Of a stretch of DNA of 64,000 nucleotides, positions 16,126 to 24,320 are shown piece after piece. The stretch is from Streptomyces lomondensis (GTDB lineage: Bacteria > Actinomycetota > Actinomycetes > Streptomycetales > Streptomycetaceae): contig NZ_BMWC01000007.1 of the NCBI RefSeq assembly GCF_014651035.1, positions 186,001 to 250,000 of the forward strand, in the 5' to 3' direction. A program made the position numbers and the translations under genes. Position 1 is the first letter of the stretch, and every line of letters starts with the position of its first letter. The notes beneath the pieces are model-generated. The model searched no databases. It was given only the letters and a program-made list of their open reading frames with translations, and was not told the origin of the DNA.

Positions 16126-17483
16126 GGGGTCCCTCCCTTGAGGTCCGTGGTGTGGTCGGTGCCCGGGGCGTCGGCGGGCGGGGTGTCCGGGAGGAACGCG
16201 GTCACCTTGAAGCCGTCCCAGTGCCAGGGGTGCGCCGTCATCGTGCCACCGAGCATCGCGACCCGCTCCCGCATGCCGAGCAGTCCGTGTCCCGCTCCCG
16301 TGGACGGCGGTGCGGGCCCGGTCGGCCGGCCGTTGACGACCTCCACCTCCAGCCCGTCCGGCAGGTACGTGAGACGGACCGTGGCTCTCGCGCCGGGCGC
16401 GTGCCGCAGGACGTTGCTCAGCGCCTCCTGCACGATCCGGTACGCCGACAGTTCCACGCCGGGCGGCAGCGGCCGCCGCTCGCCGTTGATCTCGGTGATG
16501 ACCTCACGGCCGGCGGCCCGGGTGTTCTCCACCAGCGCGTCGAGCCGGTCGAGGTCGGGCTGCGGGGCGTGCGGGACGGTGTCGCCGCCCGGCCCGGCGG
16601 GTGACTCCCCCGCGTCCGGGTGCTCCGAGCGCAGCACGCCCAGCACCCGGCGCAGCTCGGTCAGCGCCTCCAGCGCGTTCTGCCGGATGCCGGCGAGGTT
16701 CTCCTTGAGCTCGTCGGGCGGGTTCTCGACGAGGTGCGGGGCGACCTGCGCCTGGATGGAGATGACCGACATGTGGTGGGCCACCACGTCGTGCAGCTCC
16801 CGCGCGATGCGGCTGCGCTCCTCCAGCAGAGTGCGCCGGGTGCGTTCCTCGGCGGTGAGCGTGGTCTGCTCGACGAGTTCCGCGCGGGCCTCGCGGCGGC
16901 CGCGCAGGGCGGTGCCGACTATCACCACGACGGTGGACAGGGAGACCGCGAGCACGCCGGTGGACTGGTAGTCGGCCGCACCCCACAGCCCCTGTATGAC
17001 GTACGTGAGGAGCCCGGTCAGCGCCAGCGCCTCGACGGACACCCGGGTAGGCACGCGCAGGGCGAGCAGCAGCAGCACGGCCATCTGCCCGATGATCCCG
17101 GCCGACGTCCACGGCCAGGTGAAGTCGTGGGCACCACCGGCCAGCAGGTGGCGACGCACCTCGACGGCCCCCGCCACCATGGCCGCCGTCGAGAGCCACC
17201 ACGCCGGGACCGGCCGCCACAGCGCGAGCACGACCGCACCGCCCTGTGCGATCCCGAGCGGGAAGGCGATGTGGGAGCCCGAGCCTCCGTTGTCGGCGAG
17301 CTGCGCCACGGCACCGAGAGTGACCCCGAACGCGGTCAGGCACAGCAGGCCGTGCGGCAGCCAGCGCAGCCAGGTGGAGGGCGGCAGCGGGTCCGGCCGG
17401 AGGGTCCACAGGTCCGCGCGCAGCATCCGCAGCCAGCCCCTGACGCGCGCCCGCGGCGCGCGGCCCACCCCCGTGTCCGTCAC
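16122..17483 (-). CDS. Sensor histidine kinase, HisKA_3 type (system 2)
   Basis: 453 residues from GTG 17481-17483, preceded 7 nt upstream by TAGGCT; an ATG at 17501 would add six residues and overlap the acyltransferase end, so the start is not certain. About six membrane helices fill residues 30-200, followed by RELHDVVAHHMSVISIQAQ (phospho-His) and GAGHGLLGMRERV (ATP site). Paralogue of the kinase at 14010. It may be read from its own promoter or as part of the leftward run DUF1023-acyltransferase-kinase-regulator. Confidence 0.92.
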   Translation of the reverse strand: MTDTGVGRAPRARVRGWLRMLRADLWTLRPDPLPPSTWLRWLPHGLLCLTAFGVTLGAVAQLADNGGSGSHIAFPLGIAQGGAVVLALWRPVPAWWLSTAAMVAGAVEVRRHLLAGGAHDFTWPWTSAGIIGQMAVLLLLALRVPTRVSVEALALTGLLTYVIQGLWGAADYQSTGVLAVSLSTVVVIVGTALRGRREARAELVEQTTLTAEERTRRTLLEERSRIARELHDVVAHHMSVISIQAQVAPHLVENPPDELKENLAGIRQNALEALTELRRVLGVLRSEHPDAGESPAGPGGDTVPHAPQPDLDRLDALVENTRAAGREVITEINGERRPLPPGVELSAYRIVQEALSNVLRHAPGARATVRLTYLPDGLEVEVVNGRPTGPAPPSTGAGHGLLGMRERVAMLGGTMTAHPWHWDGFKVTAFLPDTPPADAPGTDHTTDLKGGTP

Positions 17484-17493
17484 GCGGCCCAGC

Positions 17494-18702
17494 CTAGACA
17501 TGCCGGGTCTCCGCCGCCGTCCCCCGGCCGGACGGCCGGTGCGAGCGCACCACCCGCGACCCGCGGCCGCGGCCGCCGCCCTGCTCGAAGGAGTGGAAGG
17601 CGGCCCAGCAGACGGCGAGGGCCAGGGCGAACACGGGCAGCCACAGGAGCCGGGCCGCGGCCCAGCCGAGGCCGTCGGGCGGTGTGTGCAGGCCGGGCAG
17701 CCGGCCCGCGAGGAGGCCGGTGGCCGTGGTGGCCATCAGGGCCGTCTGGTGCCAGAGGAAGACGGTCATCGCGGAGAGGTTGACCAGGGCCACCGCCGCC
17801 CATGCCAGGGGCCGGCGCGTCACCCTCCGCAGCCTTTCGCGCAGCAGCAGGGCGAGACCGCACTGGGCCAGGCCGAAGGTGACGACGGCCAGCGTCGGCG
17901 GGTCGAGGTTGGACATGCCCTCGCCCGGGACGCCGACCATCGACGCCGGGTAGCCCGCCCACGCCACCAGCCCCGCGGTCGCCGCCGCCCCGCCGGCGAG
18001 CAGGACCCAGCCCGCGCGGCGGTGCTCCAGCTCGCCCCGGGTCCAGGCCGCGCCGAGCGTGAAGGGCACCAGCCAGCCCGCCGCCACGTTCACCCAGCCC
18101 AGCCAGGAGGGGCCGCCGAGGCCGAAGCGCAGCAGGTCCACGTGCAGGACGACGGCCAGCGGCCAGAGCGGGTTGAGCCGGGTGAGCAGCGGGGTCGCCG
18201 CCGTCAGGGCCGCGAACACCACGAGGAACCACAGCGGGGACAGGGCCAGCTTCACCAGCGTCCGGACCGTGCCGAACTCGGCGCCCGACAGCAGCAGGGC
18301 CGTCGCGGCCACCGTCCACAGGCTGAGGACGGCGACGACCGGCGTGAACAACCGGGCGAGGCGGCCCGTCAGCCAACGGTGGTAGGGGACGCCCCGGGCG
18401 CGGGCCGAGGCGTAACCCCGGGTGGCGACATGGCCGCCGACCAGGAAGAACACGGCGAGCGTCTGGAACAGCCAGGAGATCGGCGCCAGCCAGGGCAGGT
18501 ACCGCAGGGGACTCGCCGTGCGCAGGGTGCCGCTGTCGGAGACCAGGGCCGTGACCAGCCAGTGCCCGAGCACGACGCCGAGGACGGCGAGGGCCCGCAG
18601 GGCGTCCACAGCGCGGTCCCGGTCGGGCGGGGTGGCCGCGCCTAAGCGGTCGGCGCCCCGCCGCAGGGCGACGGGGACAGCGCGCACGCCGATGTCACTC
18701 AT
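17494..18702 (-). CDS. Acyltransferase-3 family integral membrane protein
   Basis: 402 residues with about ten hydrophobic helices. The N-terminal DRAVDALRALAVLGVVLGHW holds the conserved R-x10-H of the acyltransferase_3/OafB family; later FFLVGGHVATRGYAS is also typical. These enzymes move acyl groups onto cell-surface sugars or antibiotics. The tail is basic and probably cytoplasmic. The ATG overlaps the end of the DUF1023 hydrolase by 8 bp, so both are one operon. Confidence 0.87.
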   Translation of the reverse strand: MSDIGVRAVPVALRRGADRLGAATPPDRDRAVDALRALAVLGVVLGHWLVTALVSDSGTLRTASPLRYLPWLAPISWLFQTLAVFFLVGGHVATRGYASARARGVPYHRWLTGRLARLFTPVVAVLSLWTVAATALLLSGAEFGTVRTLVKLALSPLWFLVVFAALTAATPLLTRLNPLWPLAVVLHVDLLRFGLGGPSWLGWVNVAAGWLVPFTLGAAWTRGELEHRRAGWVLLAGGAAATAGLVAWAGYPASMVGVPGEGMSNLDPPTLAVVTFGLAQCGLALLLRERLRRVTRRPLAWAAVALVNLSAMTVFLWHQTALMATTATGLLAGRLPGLHTPPDGLGWAAARLLWLPVFALALAVCWAAFHSFEQGGGRGRGSRVVRSHRPSGRGTAAETRHV

Positions 18703-19678
18703 GGGGCACCGCCTTGGTCTCGCCCAGGACGATCCGGGTCAGGTTGGTCAGGGAGGTCGAGCCGGGTCTGAAGTAGTCGCTGTGGCCGCCGTCGCCGGCC
18801 GCGAAGACCCGGGCGCCGAAGGCCCGGGAGACGGGGTCGGTGCCGAAGCCGACGGTCGTGCCGAACAGGTCCGCGCTGACGTGCGGGACGTGCTGCACCC
18901 AGTCGTCGGCGCCGCGGGCCGCCCAGACCCGGGCGCGGGTGCGCAGGGCGGCGGCGGAGTCCGCGCCGGTGCCGGGGCTGCCGACGAGCGCGATGTCGTC
19001 GACGGCGAGCCCGGCGGCGGCCCGCCCGCAGACCACCGAGCCGTACGAGTGGCACAGCAGCGAGACGCGCGCTGCGCCGCCCGTGATGGCACGCAGCTCG
19101 GCCACGAGCGCGCGCAGCCGCGGGGCCGCCTGCTCCGCCCTGCCGGTCGTCGTGACGGTCGCGCTGACCGTGCCCGGCGTCTCGTAGCCCAGCCAGGCCA
19201 CGACCGCGGGGCGCGTGCCCGCCGGGGCGTGCCGGGCGAGCTGCCCGTACAGGGCGGAGGCGGCCGCGTGGAACCGGCCGTAGGTGTCGAGGCTCGTGTC
19301 GGAGCCGGGGACCAGGACGGCTATGCGGTCGGCCCGGGCGAGGTCGCCCAGGACCTCCGTCACCCGGCCGGAGCCGCGGCCGTCGAACGCCAGGAGGTGC
19401 CGGGCCGGGTCGGCCAGGGAACGGTCCGTCGCGGCGCGGTCCCGGTCGTGGTGGGCGGCGGCCATGCGGGCCGCCTCGGCGGCGCCCGCGCGGTTGGCCG
19501 CGTACGCCGCGCGAAGCGTCGACGCGTCGAGCGGGGCGAGGGCGGCGGGTGCGGGCGCGGGGATCTCCGGCCGCACCGCCGCGGACAGCGGGAGCACCAC
19601 CGCGCCCGTGACGACGGCGGCGAGCGCGGCCCAGCGCAACCGCCCGGCGCCACGGCGGTACCTCGATGCGAACCCCAC
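18695..19678 (-). CDS. Secreted or membrane-anchored DUF1023 alpha/beta-hydrolase
   Basis: 327 residues from GTG 19676-19678, which has an excellent GGAGGGG site; longer starts lack one. The N-terminus is basic and then hydrophobic (WAALAAVVTGAVVLPLSAA), a signal peptide or anchor. The catalytic domain has the lipase-type elbow SLLCHSYGSVVCG, an upstream DRIAVLVPGSDTS strand and a late Asp/His (GHSDYF). DUF1023 proteins are predicted serine hydrolases of actinomycetes. Coupled to the acyltransferase by an 8-bp overlap. Confidence 0.87.
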   Translation of the reverse strand: MGFASRYRRGAGRLRWAALAAVVTGAVVLPLSAAVRPEIPAPAPAALAPLDASTLRAAYAANRAGAAEAARMAAAHHDRDRAATDRSLADPARHLLAFDGRGSGRVTEVLGDLARADRIAVLVPGSDTSLDTYGRFHAAASALYGQLARHAPAGTRPAVVAWLGYETPGTVSATVTTTGRAEQAAPRLRALVAELRAITGGAARVSLLCHSYGSVVCGRAAAGLAVDDIALVGSPGTGADSAAALRTRARVWAARGADDWVQHVPHVSADLFGTTVGFGTDPVSRAFGARVFAAGDGGHSDYFRPGSTSLTNLTRIVLGETKAVPHE

Positions 19679-19783
19679 GGTCGTCCCCCTCCAGCGCACC
19701 CGGCCATCGGGTCTGCGTGGAAGGGAAGGTACGGAGCGGGCCCCGTCGTCCGCGTCACACCGCGGAGCTCACCTCGGGACTGG

Positions 19784-19800
19784 CTCTCAGGTACTACGGG
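19784..19800. promoter_or_regulatory. Shared element CTCTCAGGTACTACGGG (copy 2)
   Basis: Exact second copy of the 17-bp element at 15409-15425, here about 106 bp before the start of the DUF1023 gene. Orientation relative to the downstream leftward gene is the same in both copies. Confidence 0.5.
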
Positions 19801-19808
19801 TATGACCG

Positions 19809-20012
19809 GGGACAGCCACCGGGGCGACAGCGGGACGGCCCCTACGGCGGTCACCGGGACGGCCACCGGGGCGACAGCGGGACAGCCCCTACGGCGGTCA
19901 CCGGGACGGCCACCGGGGCGACAGCGGGACAGCCCCTACGGCGGTCACCGGGACAGCCACCAGGGCGACAGCGGGACAACCCCTACGGCGATCACCGGGA
20001 CAGCCACCACGG
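19809..20012. repeat. 47-bp tandem repeat, four units plus a partial fifth
   Basis: Units at 19809-19855, 19856-19902, 19903-19949 and 19950-19996, with a partial copy up to about 20012. The unit starts GGGACGGCCACCGGGGCGAC and ends TACGGCGGTCACC; the last copies have a few substitutions (CAGGGC, ACAACC, CGATC). 47 is not a multiple of three, so it is not a repeated protein motif. It fills the gap between the DUF1023 operon promoter and the end of the formamidase-like gene. Confidence 0.9.
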
Positions 20013-20030
20013 CGTCGTCGCCACGGCCGT

Positions 20031-20897
20031 TCACCAGGCCAGCTGGGCGATCTCCTCCGCCACCACCGCGCACGCGTCCGCCGCCGGGTCGACGAGCGGG
20101 AAGTGCCCCACGTCCTCCAGCAGCGTCACCCCCACCACCTCCCCCGCCTTCGCCGCCGCCTCCGCGTACGACTCGGCGACCGCCTGCGGCACGTCGAGGT
20201 CCGTGCGGCCCTGGACGAGGGTGGTGGCGATGCCGGTGGGCAGCAGCAGCGCCGGGTCGGCGTACGGCTGCCGCTCGGCGAAGTGCTCGTCATCGCCCAG
20301 GAGTTGCCGTACGGCACCACCGCACACGTCCAGCTTGTCGGCGACCGCGAGGTCCGCGATCGGGGCGAGGGCGACCACGCCGCGCAGTGCCGCCGGGCTG
20401 TCGGCGCGCCAGGGCGAGTCCGCCGGCAGGACGTGCCGGGCCGCGCCCCACAGGGCGAGGTGCCCGCCCGCCGAGTGGCCGGTGAGGACCGTGCGGCGCG
20501 GGTCGGCCTGCGGCAGCAGCTCGCGGACCAGCGCAGGGAGGGCGTCCAGCGCGGCGGCGACGTCGTCGAAGGTGTCGGGCCAGCGGCCCGCGAGGGAGTC
20601 GTCGCCACCGCCGCGCCGGTACTCGGCACTGGCCACGGCGAACCCGCGGCGGGCGAGGAAGTCCGCGAAGGGGCTGAGGTGACGCCGGTCGTACGGCGCC
20701 CGCCAGGCACCGCCGTGCAGCACGACGACGACCGGGGCGGGCCCGCCCGGACCGGCCTGCGCGCGCGGGGCGAAGAAGTCGATCACCTGGTCGGGGTGGT
20801 CGCCGTAGGCCGCGGTGGCGTCGGGGTCGACGGGCGCGTGGGAGAAGACCGACTTCTCCTCGGCGGCGGCCCGTGCTGCTGCGACGTCGTCCGTCAT
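20031..20897 (-). CDS. Alpha/beta-hydrolase, probable kynurenine formamidase
   Basis: 288 residues from ATG 20897 with GAGAGGTTGGAG ahead. It has the oxyanion motif VVLHGGAWRAPYDRR, the nucleophile elbow LTGHSAGGHLALWG (Ser about residue 145), and a C-terminal VGHFPLVDP histidine, in the order of the kynurenine-formamidase (KynB-like) esterase group. The placement just downstream of kynureninase and tryptophan 2,3-dioxygenase supports hydrolysis of N-formylkynurenine. A general esterase is the alternative. It has its own 198-bp upstream region, so it may be separately promoted. Confidence 0.8.
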   Translation of the reverse strand: MTDDVAAARAAAEEKSVFSHAPVDPDATAAYGDHPDQVIDFFAPRAQAGPGGPAPVVVVLHGGAWRAPYDRRHLSPFADFLARRGFAVASAEYRRGGGDDSLAGRWPDTFDDVAAALDALPALVRELLPQADPRRTVLTGHSAGGHLALWGAARHVLPADSPWRADSPAALRGVVALAPIADLAVADKLDVCGGAVRQLLGDDEHFAERQPYADPALLLPTGIATTLVQGRTDLDVPQAVAESYAEAAAKAGEVVGVTLLEDVGHFPLVDPAADACAVVAEEIAQLAW

Positions 20898-21095
20898 GCT
20901 CCAACCTCTCAGCGATGAAACGTACGCGGCGGACCAGTTGAGAGTTCAGCCGTTGGCCGGGACGGTATCAGGCGCGTGACATGCGCGGACACGGGGATGT
21001 CACGCTCGGTGAAGACCGAACGGTGCCGTCGTTTGCCGTCGTTTCCGTGCGACGGGGCCGGGTCCGCGACCGCGGTTTCCCGGCCCCGCCGCCGC

Positions 21096-22289
21096 TCACG
21101 CCAGCGTCCGGGCCAGCACCCGGGCCGCCCGCTCCACATCGGCGAACCCGACGTACAGCGGCGTGAAGCCGAAGCGCAGCACGTCCGGTGCCCGGAAGTC
21201 GCCGACCACGCCCTGCTCGATCAGCCGTTTCATCACGTCACCGGCGTCGTCGCAGCGCAGCGCGATCTGGCTGCCCCGCTCCTCGTGCGCCACCGGCGTC
21301 AGGCACGCGACCCGCCCCGCGGGCACGTACTCCGCGACGCACTCCAGGAAGAAGTCCGTCAGCGCGAGGGACTTGGCCCGCACGGCCTCCACCGACACCC
21401 CGTCCCACACGTCAAGGGCCGCTTCCAGGGCGAGCATGGAGAGGATGTCGGGCGTCCCGACCCGGCCGCGCGGGGCACCGGAGGCCGGTTCGTAGTCGGT
21501 CCGCATCCCGAACGGCTCGGCGTGCGAGTTCCAGCCGGGCAGCGGCGAGTCGAACCGGTCCTGAAGCTCCCGGCGCACATACAGGTACGCCGGTGAACCC
21601 GGCCCGCCGTTCAGGTACTTGTAGGTGCAGCCGACCGCGAGATCCACCCCGTGCTCGTCCAGTCCGACCGGCAGCGCGCCCGCGCTGTGGCACAGGTCCC
21701 AGACGGCGTACGCCCCGGCCGCGTGCACCGCGGCCGTCAGTCCCGGCAGGTCGTGCAGCCGGCCGGTGCGGTAGTCGACGTGGTTGAGGAGGACGGCGGC
21801 GGTACGGTCGCCCAGCACGGCCGGGACGTCCGCCGGTGCCACGGGCCGCAGCGTGCAGCCGGTCAGCCGCGCCGCGGACTCCGCGATGTACCCGTCGGTC
21901 GGGAAGGTCGTCGCGTCCACGACGATCTCGTCACGGGCGGGGTCGGTCAGCCGCGCCAGCCGCACCGCCCCCACAAGTGCCTTGAAGACGTTGACACTTG
22001 TCGAGTCACCCACCACGACCTGCCCGGGCGCCGCCCCGACCAGCGGGGCGATCCGGTCGCCGATCCGCTCGGGCGCCGTCCACCAGTCGCTCTCCTCCCA
22101 GGACCGGATGCGCAGCTCGCCCCACTGGCGGCGTACGACGTCCTCGACCCGCCCCGGCACGACGGCCGGCAGCGCGCCCAGCGAATTGCCGTCCAGATAG
22201 ACGACGTCGTCGAGGACGAACTCGCCCCGCTTACCGCCCAGTTCATCGGTGGCGTCCAGTTTCTCGGCCCGCGCCGCCAACTCAGACAT
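21096..22289 (-). CDS. kynU: Kynureninase
   Basis: 397 residues from ATG 22289, overlapping the dioxygenase end by 8 bp. PLP-dependent enzyme that cleaves kynurenine or 3-hydroxykynurenine to anthranilate(s) and alanine. YLDGNSLGALPAVVPGRVED at the start, VWDLCHSAGALPV (Asp binding PLP) and the lysine motif VGCTYKYLNGGPGSPAYLYV are all diagnostic, followed by GMRTDYEPASGAPRGRVGTP. Operon with kynA; together with the formamidase-like gene this gives tryptophan to anthranilate. Confidence 0.97.
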   Translation of the reverse strand: MSELAARAEKLDATDELGGKRGEFVLDDVVYLDGNSLGALPAVVPGRVEDVVRRQWGELRIRSWEESDWWTAPERIGDRIAPLVGAAPGQVVVGDSTSVNVFKALVGAVRLARLTDPARDEIVVDATTFPTDGYIAESAARLTGCTLRPVAPADVPAVLGDRTAAVLLNHVDYRTGRLHDLPGLTAAVHAAGAYAVWDLCHSAGALPVGLDEHGVDLAVGCTYKYLNGGPGSPAYLYVRRELQDRFDSPLPGWNSHAEPFGMRTDYEPASGAPRGRVGTPDILSMLALEAALDVWDGVSVEAVRAKSLALTDFFLECVAEYVPAGRVACLTPVAHEERGSQIALRCDDAGDVMKRLIEQGVVGDFRAPDVLRFGFTPLYVGFADVERAARVLARTLA

Positions 22290-23112
22290 AGGACCGCGCC
22301 GTCCACAGCTCGGGGAACACGTTCTTCTGCGCGCGCTTCTCCAGCCAGGCCACCCCGGCGGAACCGCCCGTGCCGGTCTTGGCGCCCATCGCGCGGCGGG
22401 TGGCGACGAGATGGTCGTTGCGCCAGCGCCACACCAGCTCGGCGACATCGCTCAACGCCTCGCCGAGGCGGGAGAGTTCGTCGCTCTCGTCCCCGGAGTA
22501 GACGGCCGCCCAGGCCGCCTCCACCTCCGGCGACGGCTCGTAGCGCTGCGACACGTCGCGCCGCAGCACGGCCTGCGGGATGTCGTAGCCGCGCCGGGCG
22601 AGCAGCCGCACGACCTCGTCGTACAGGCTCGGCTCGTGCAGCGCCTTCTCCAGCTCGGCGTGCACGCGCGGCGCGCCCCGGTGCGGGACGAGCATGGACG
22701 CGGACTTCTCGCCGAGCAGGAACTCCAGCCGCCGGTACATCGCCGACTGGAAGCCGGAGCCCTCGCCGAGGGCGCTGCGGTACGAGTTGAACTGGGCCGG
22801 CGTGAGCTGGGCCAGCGGCCGCCAGGAGGCGTTCAGCGCCTCCAGCTCGCGCACGGACCTCTTCAGTGCGGCGGTGGCGGTGGGTACGTCGTCACCCCGC
22901 AGCGCGCGGGCGGCCGTCTCCCACTCGTGGACGATCACGGTGAACCACAGCTCCATCACCTGGGTCGTCACCAGGAAGACCATCTCTCCGGGGTCGTCGG
23001 AGAGGGTGTGCTGGAGGTGGGTGAGCACGTCCGCCTTGACGTAGTCCTCGTACGGCGTCGTGCCGGCGAAGTCGAGATGCGGGGTCTCGGGCTCATGAGC
23101 CTCGTGGGACAT
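22282..23112 (-). CDS. kynA: Tryptophan 2,3-dioxygenase
   Basis: 276 residues from ATG 23112 with a good AGGAGA site. Haem enzyme that opens the tryptophan indole ring to give N-formylkynurenine. Characteristic helices PYEDYVKADVLTHLQHTLSD, LVTTQVMELWFTVIVHEW (substrate pocket), FNSYRSALGEGSGFQSAMYR, and RWRNDHLVATRRAMGAKTGT with the proximal haem His and the GTGGS substrate loop. First gene of the kyn operon. Confidence 0.97.
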   Translation of the reverse strand: MSHEAHEPETPHLDFAGTTPYEDYVKADVLTHLQHTLSDDPGEMVFLVTTQVMELWFTVIVHEWETAARALRGDDVPTATAALKRSVRELEALNASWRPLAQLTPAQFNSYRSALGEGSGFQSAMYRRLEFLLGEKSASMLVPHRGAPRVHAELEKALHEPSLYDEVVRLLARRGYDIPQAVLRRDVSQRYEPSPEVEAAWAAVYSGDESDELSRLGEALSDVAELVWRWRNDHLVATRRAMGAKTGTGGSAGVAWLEKRAQKNVFPELWTARSYV

Positions 23113-23218
23113 CGCTGTCTCCTGCGTATAACTCCGGGTAGCGGTCCGCCCCTGCCGATGCCGGCACGGGGGCCCCGGTCCCCACCGGCATACTCCGCAA
23201 TCGTCCCCCGAAACCGCA

Positions 23219-23247
23219 AGGCCCGCCCGCTCGGGACGGCCGGGCCT
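23219..23247 (-). terminator. Hairpin after the DUF3151 gene
   Basis: AGGCCCG (23219-23225) pairs with CGGGCCT (23241-23247) around a GC-rich loop, just past the stop codon at 23267 on the leftward strand. Typical short factor-independent-like hairpin without a T-run. Confidence 0.5.
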
Positions 23248-23266
23248 CGCGCACCAGGGGCCGCCG

Positions 23267-23680
23267 TCAGCCCAGGACCTGCGCCGCCGTCGACGAGGAG
23301 TCCTTCAGGAACTGGGAGCAGCGCTCGTACTCCTCCTGCTCGCCGATCGCCTGCGCGGCGCGGGCGAGGGCGTGCAGGGCACGCAGGAAGCCACGGTTCG
23401 GCTCGTGCTCCCACGGCACGGGGCCGTGGCCCTTCCAGCCGCTGCGGCGCAGCGCGTCCAGGCCGCGGTGGTAGCCCGTACGGGCGTACGCGTACGACTC
23501 CACGGCCGCGCCCCGCTCGAACGCCTCGTCGGCGAGCTGAGCCCAGGCGAGCGAGGAGGTCGGATGCGCGGCGGCGACCTCGGCGGGCGCGGCACCCGAC
23601 GCGAGCATTTCCCGTGGCCCGGGGTCATCGGGGAGGTGGGTCGGGGGCGGGCCCCCGAGGAGGTTCTCGTGAATGGACAT
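23267..23680 (-). CDS. DUF3151 family protein
   Basis: 137 residues from ATG 23680; the start MSIHENLLGGPPPTHLPDDP is what I recall for this actinobacterial family, so an in-frame ATG 18 bases upstream was not used. The rest is helical and TPR-like (SLAWAQLADEAFERGAAVES, YAYARTGYHRGLDALRRSGW, FLRALHALARAAQAIGEQEE). Soluble, of unknown role, conserved across actinomycetes. Monocistronic, with a terminator hairpin behind it and a repeat cluster in front. Confidence 0.88.
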   Translation of the reverse strand: MSIHENLLGGPPPTHLPDDPGPREMLASGAAPAEVAAAHPTSSLAWAQLADEAFERGAAVESYAYARTGYHRGLDALRRSGWKGHGPVPWEHEPNRGFLRALHALARAAQAIGEQEEYERCSQFLKDSSSTAAQVLG

Positions 23681-23794
23681 GCCCCAAGTCTGCGCCATGC
23701 CGACGGGCCGTGTGCAGCGGTACTGCCACCTGCCTCCGGCATGAGCCGCGGTCCATCGCCCCCGGCGCGGCCCCCCGCCCCGTCGGCCGCGGCC

Positions 23795-24225
23795 ACGCGC
23801 TCAGCTGCGGGCACGCCGGGCACGTGGCTGCGGGCACGCCAGCCACCTGGCTGTGGGCACGCCAGCCGCTCAGCTGCGGGCAATCATGCCGCTGGGGCGG
23901 CGGCACCATGCCGCGAGGCTGCGGGGCACTGGTTCCGCTCAGCTGCGGGCACGCCGGCCGCTCAGCTGCGGGGCAATCATGCCGCTGGGGCGGCGGCACC
24001 ATGCCGCTCAGCTGCGGACCGCCGGTTCCGCTCTGCGGGCAATCGTGCGCAGGGGCGGCGACGCCATACCGCTCAGCTGCGAGCCACTGACTCCGCCCAG
24101 CGGCGAACCGCCGACTCCGCTCAGCTACGGGCAATCTGGCGCGGCGGCGCCACGCCGCTCAGCTGCGGACCGCCGGTTCCGCTCAGCTGCGGGCAATCGT
24201 GCGCAGGGGCGGCGCCCGTCCCACA
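23795..24225. repeat. Cluster of palindromic intergenic repeats (CTCAGCTGCGG family)
   Basis: The 640-bp gap between the DUF3151 and MFS genes holds at least nine copies or near-copies of CTCAGCTGCGG (from about 23799, 23869, 23938, 23960, 24007, 24071, 24120, 24159 and 24182). Longer blocks are duplicated: a 36-37 bp block GGGCAATCATGCCGCTGGGG... at about 23878 and 23971; TGCGGACCGCCGGTTCCGCT at about 24011 and 24164; GCGGGCAATCGTGCGCAGGG at about 24035 and 24189. The CAGCTG centre is palindromic. It looks like a REP-type dispersed repeat. No gene in this stretch. Confidence 0.85.
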
Positions 24226-24320
24226 GAAGCGGCACCCCGCACCGCCGGGCTGCGAACCCACCCGGCCCCGGCAGCAACGCCGAGCACCAGGGCAACCAGC
24301 CCCGCCGAAACCCACCCGCC

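Noticed and set aside
13348..17483. Secondary-metabolite gene cluster around the P450
   Set aside because: The P450 at 12071 has no ferredoxin, synthase or tailoring neighbours; the neighbouring genes are signalling and envelope genes.
19809..20012. CRISPR array
   Set aside because: The repeats are directly adjacent with no unique spacers and there are no cas genes; it is a simple tandem repeat.
23795..24225. Coding interpretation of the CTCAGCTGCGG repeats (long frames on both strands)
   Set aside because: Frames run through repeats in different phases and give only Cys/Ala/Gly/Arg-rich strings without starts; the pattern is explained by DNA repeats.
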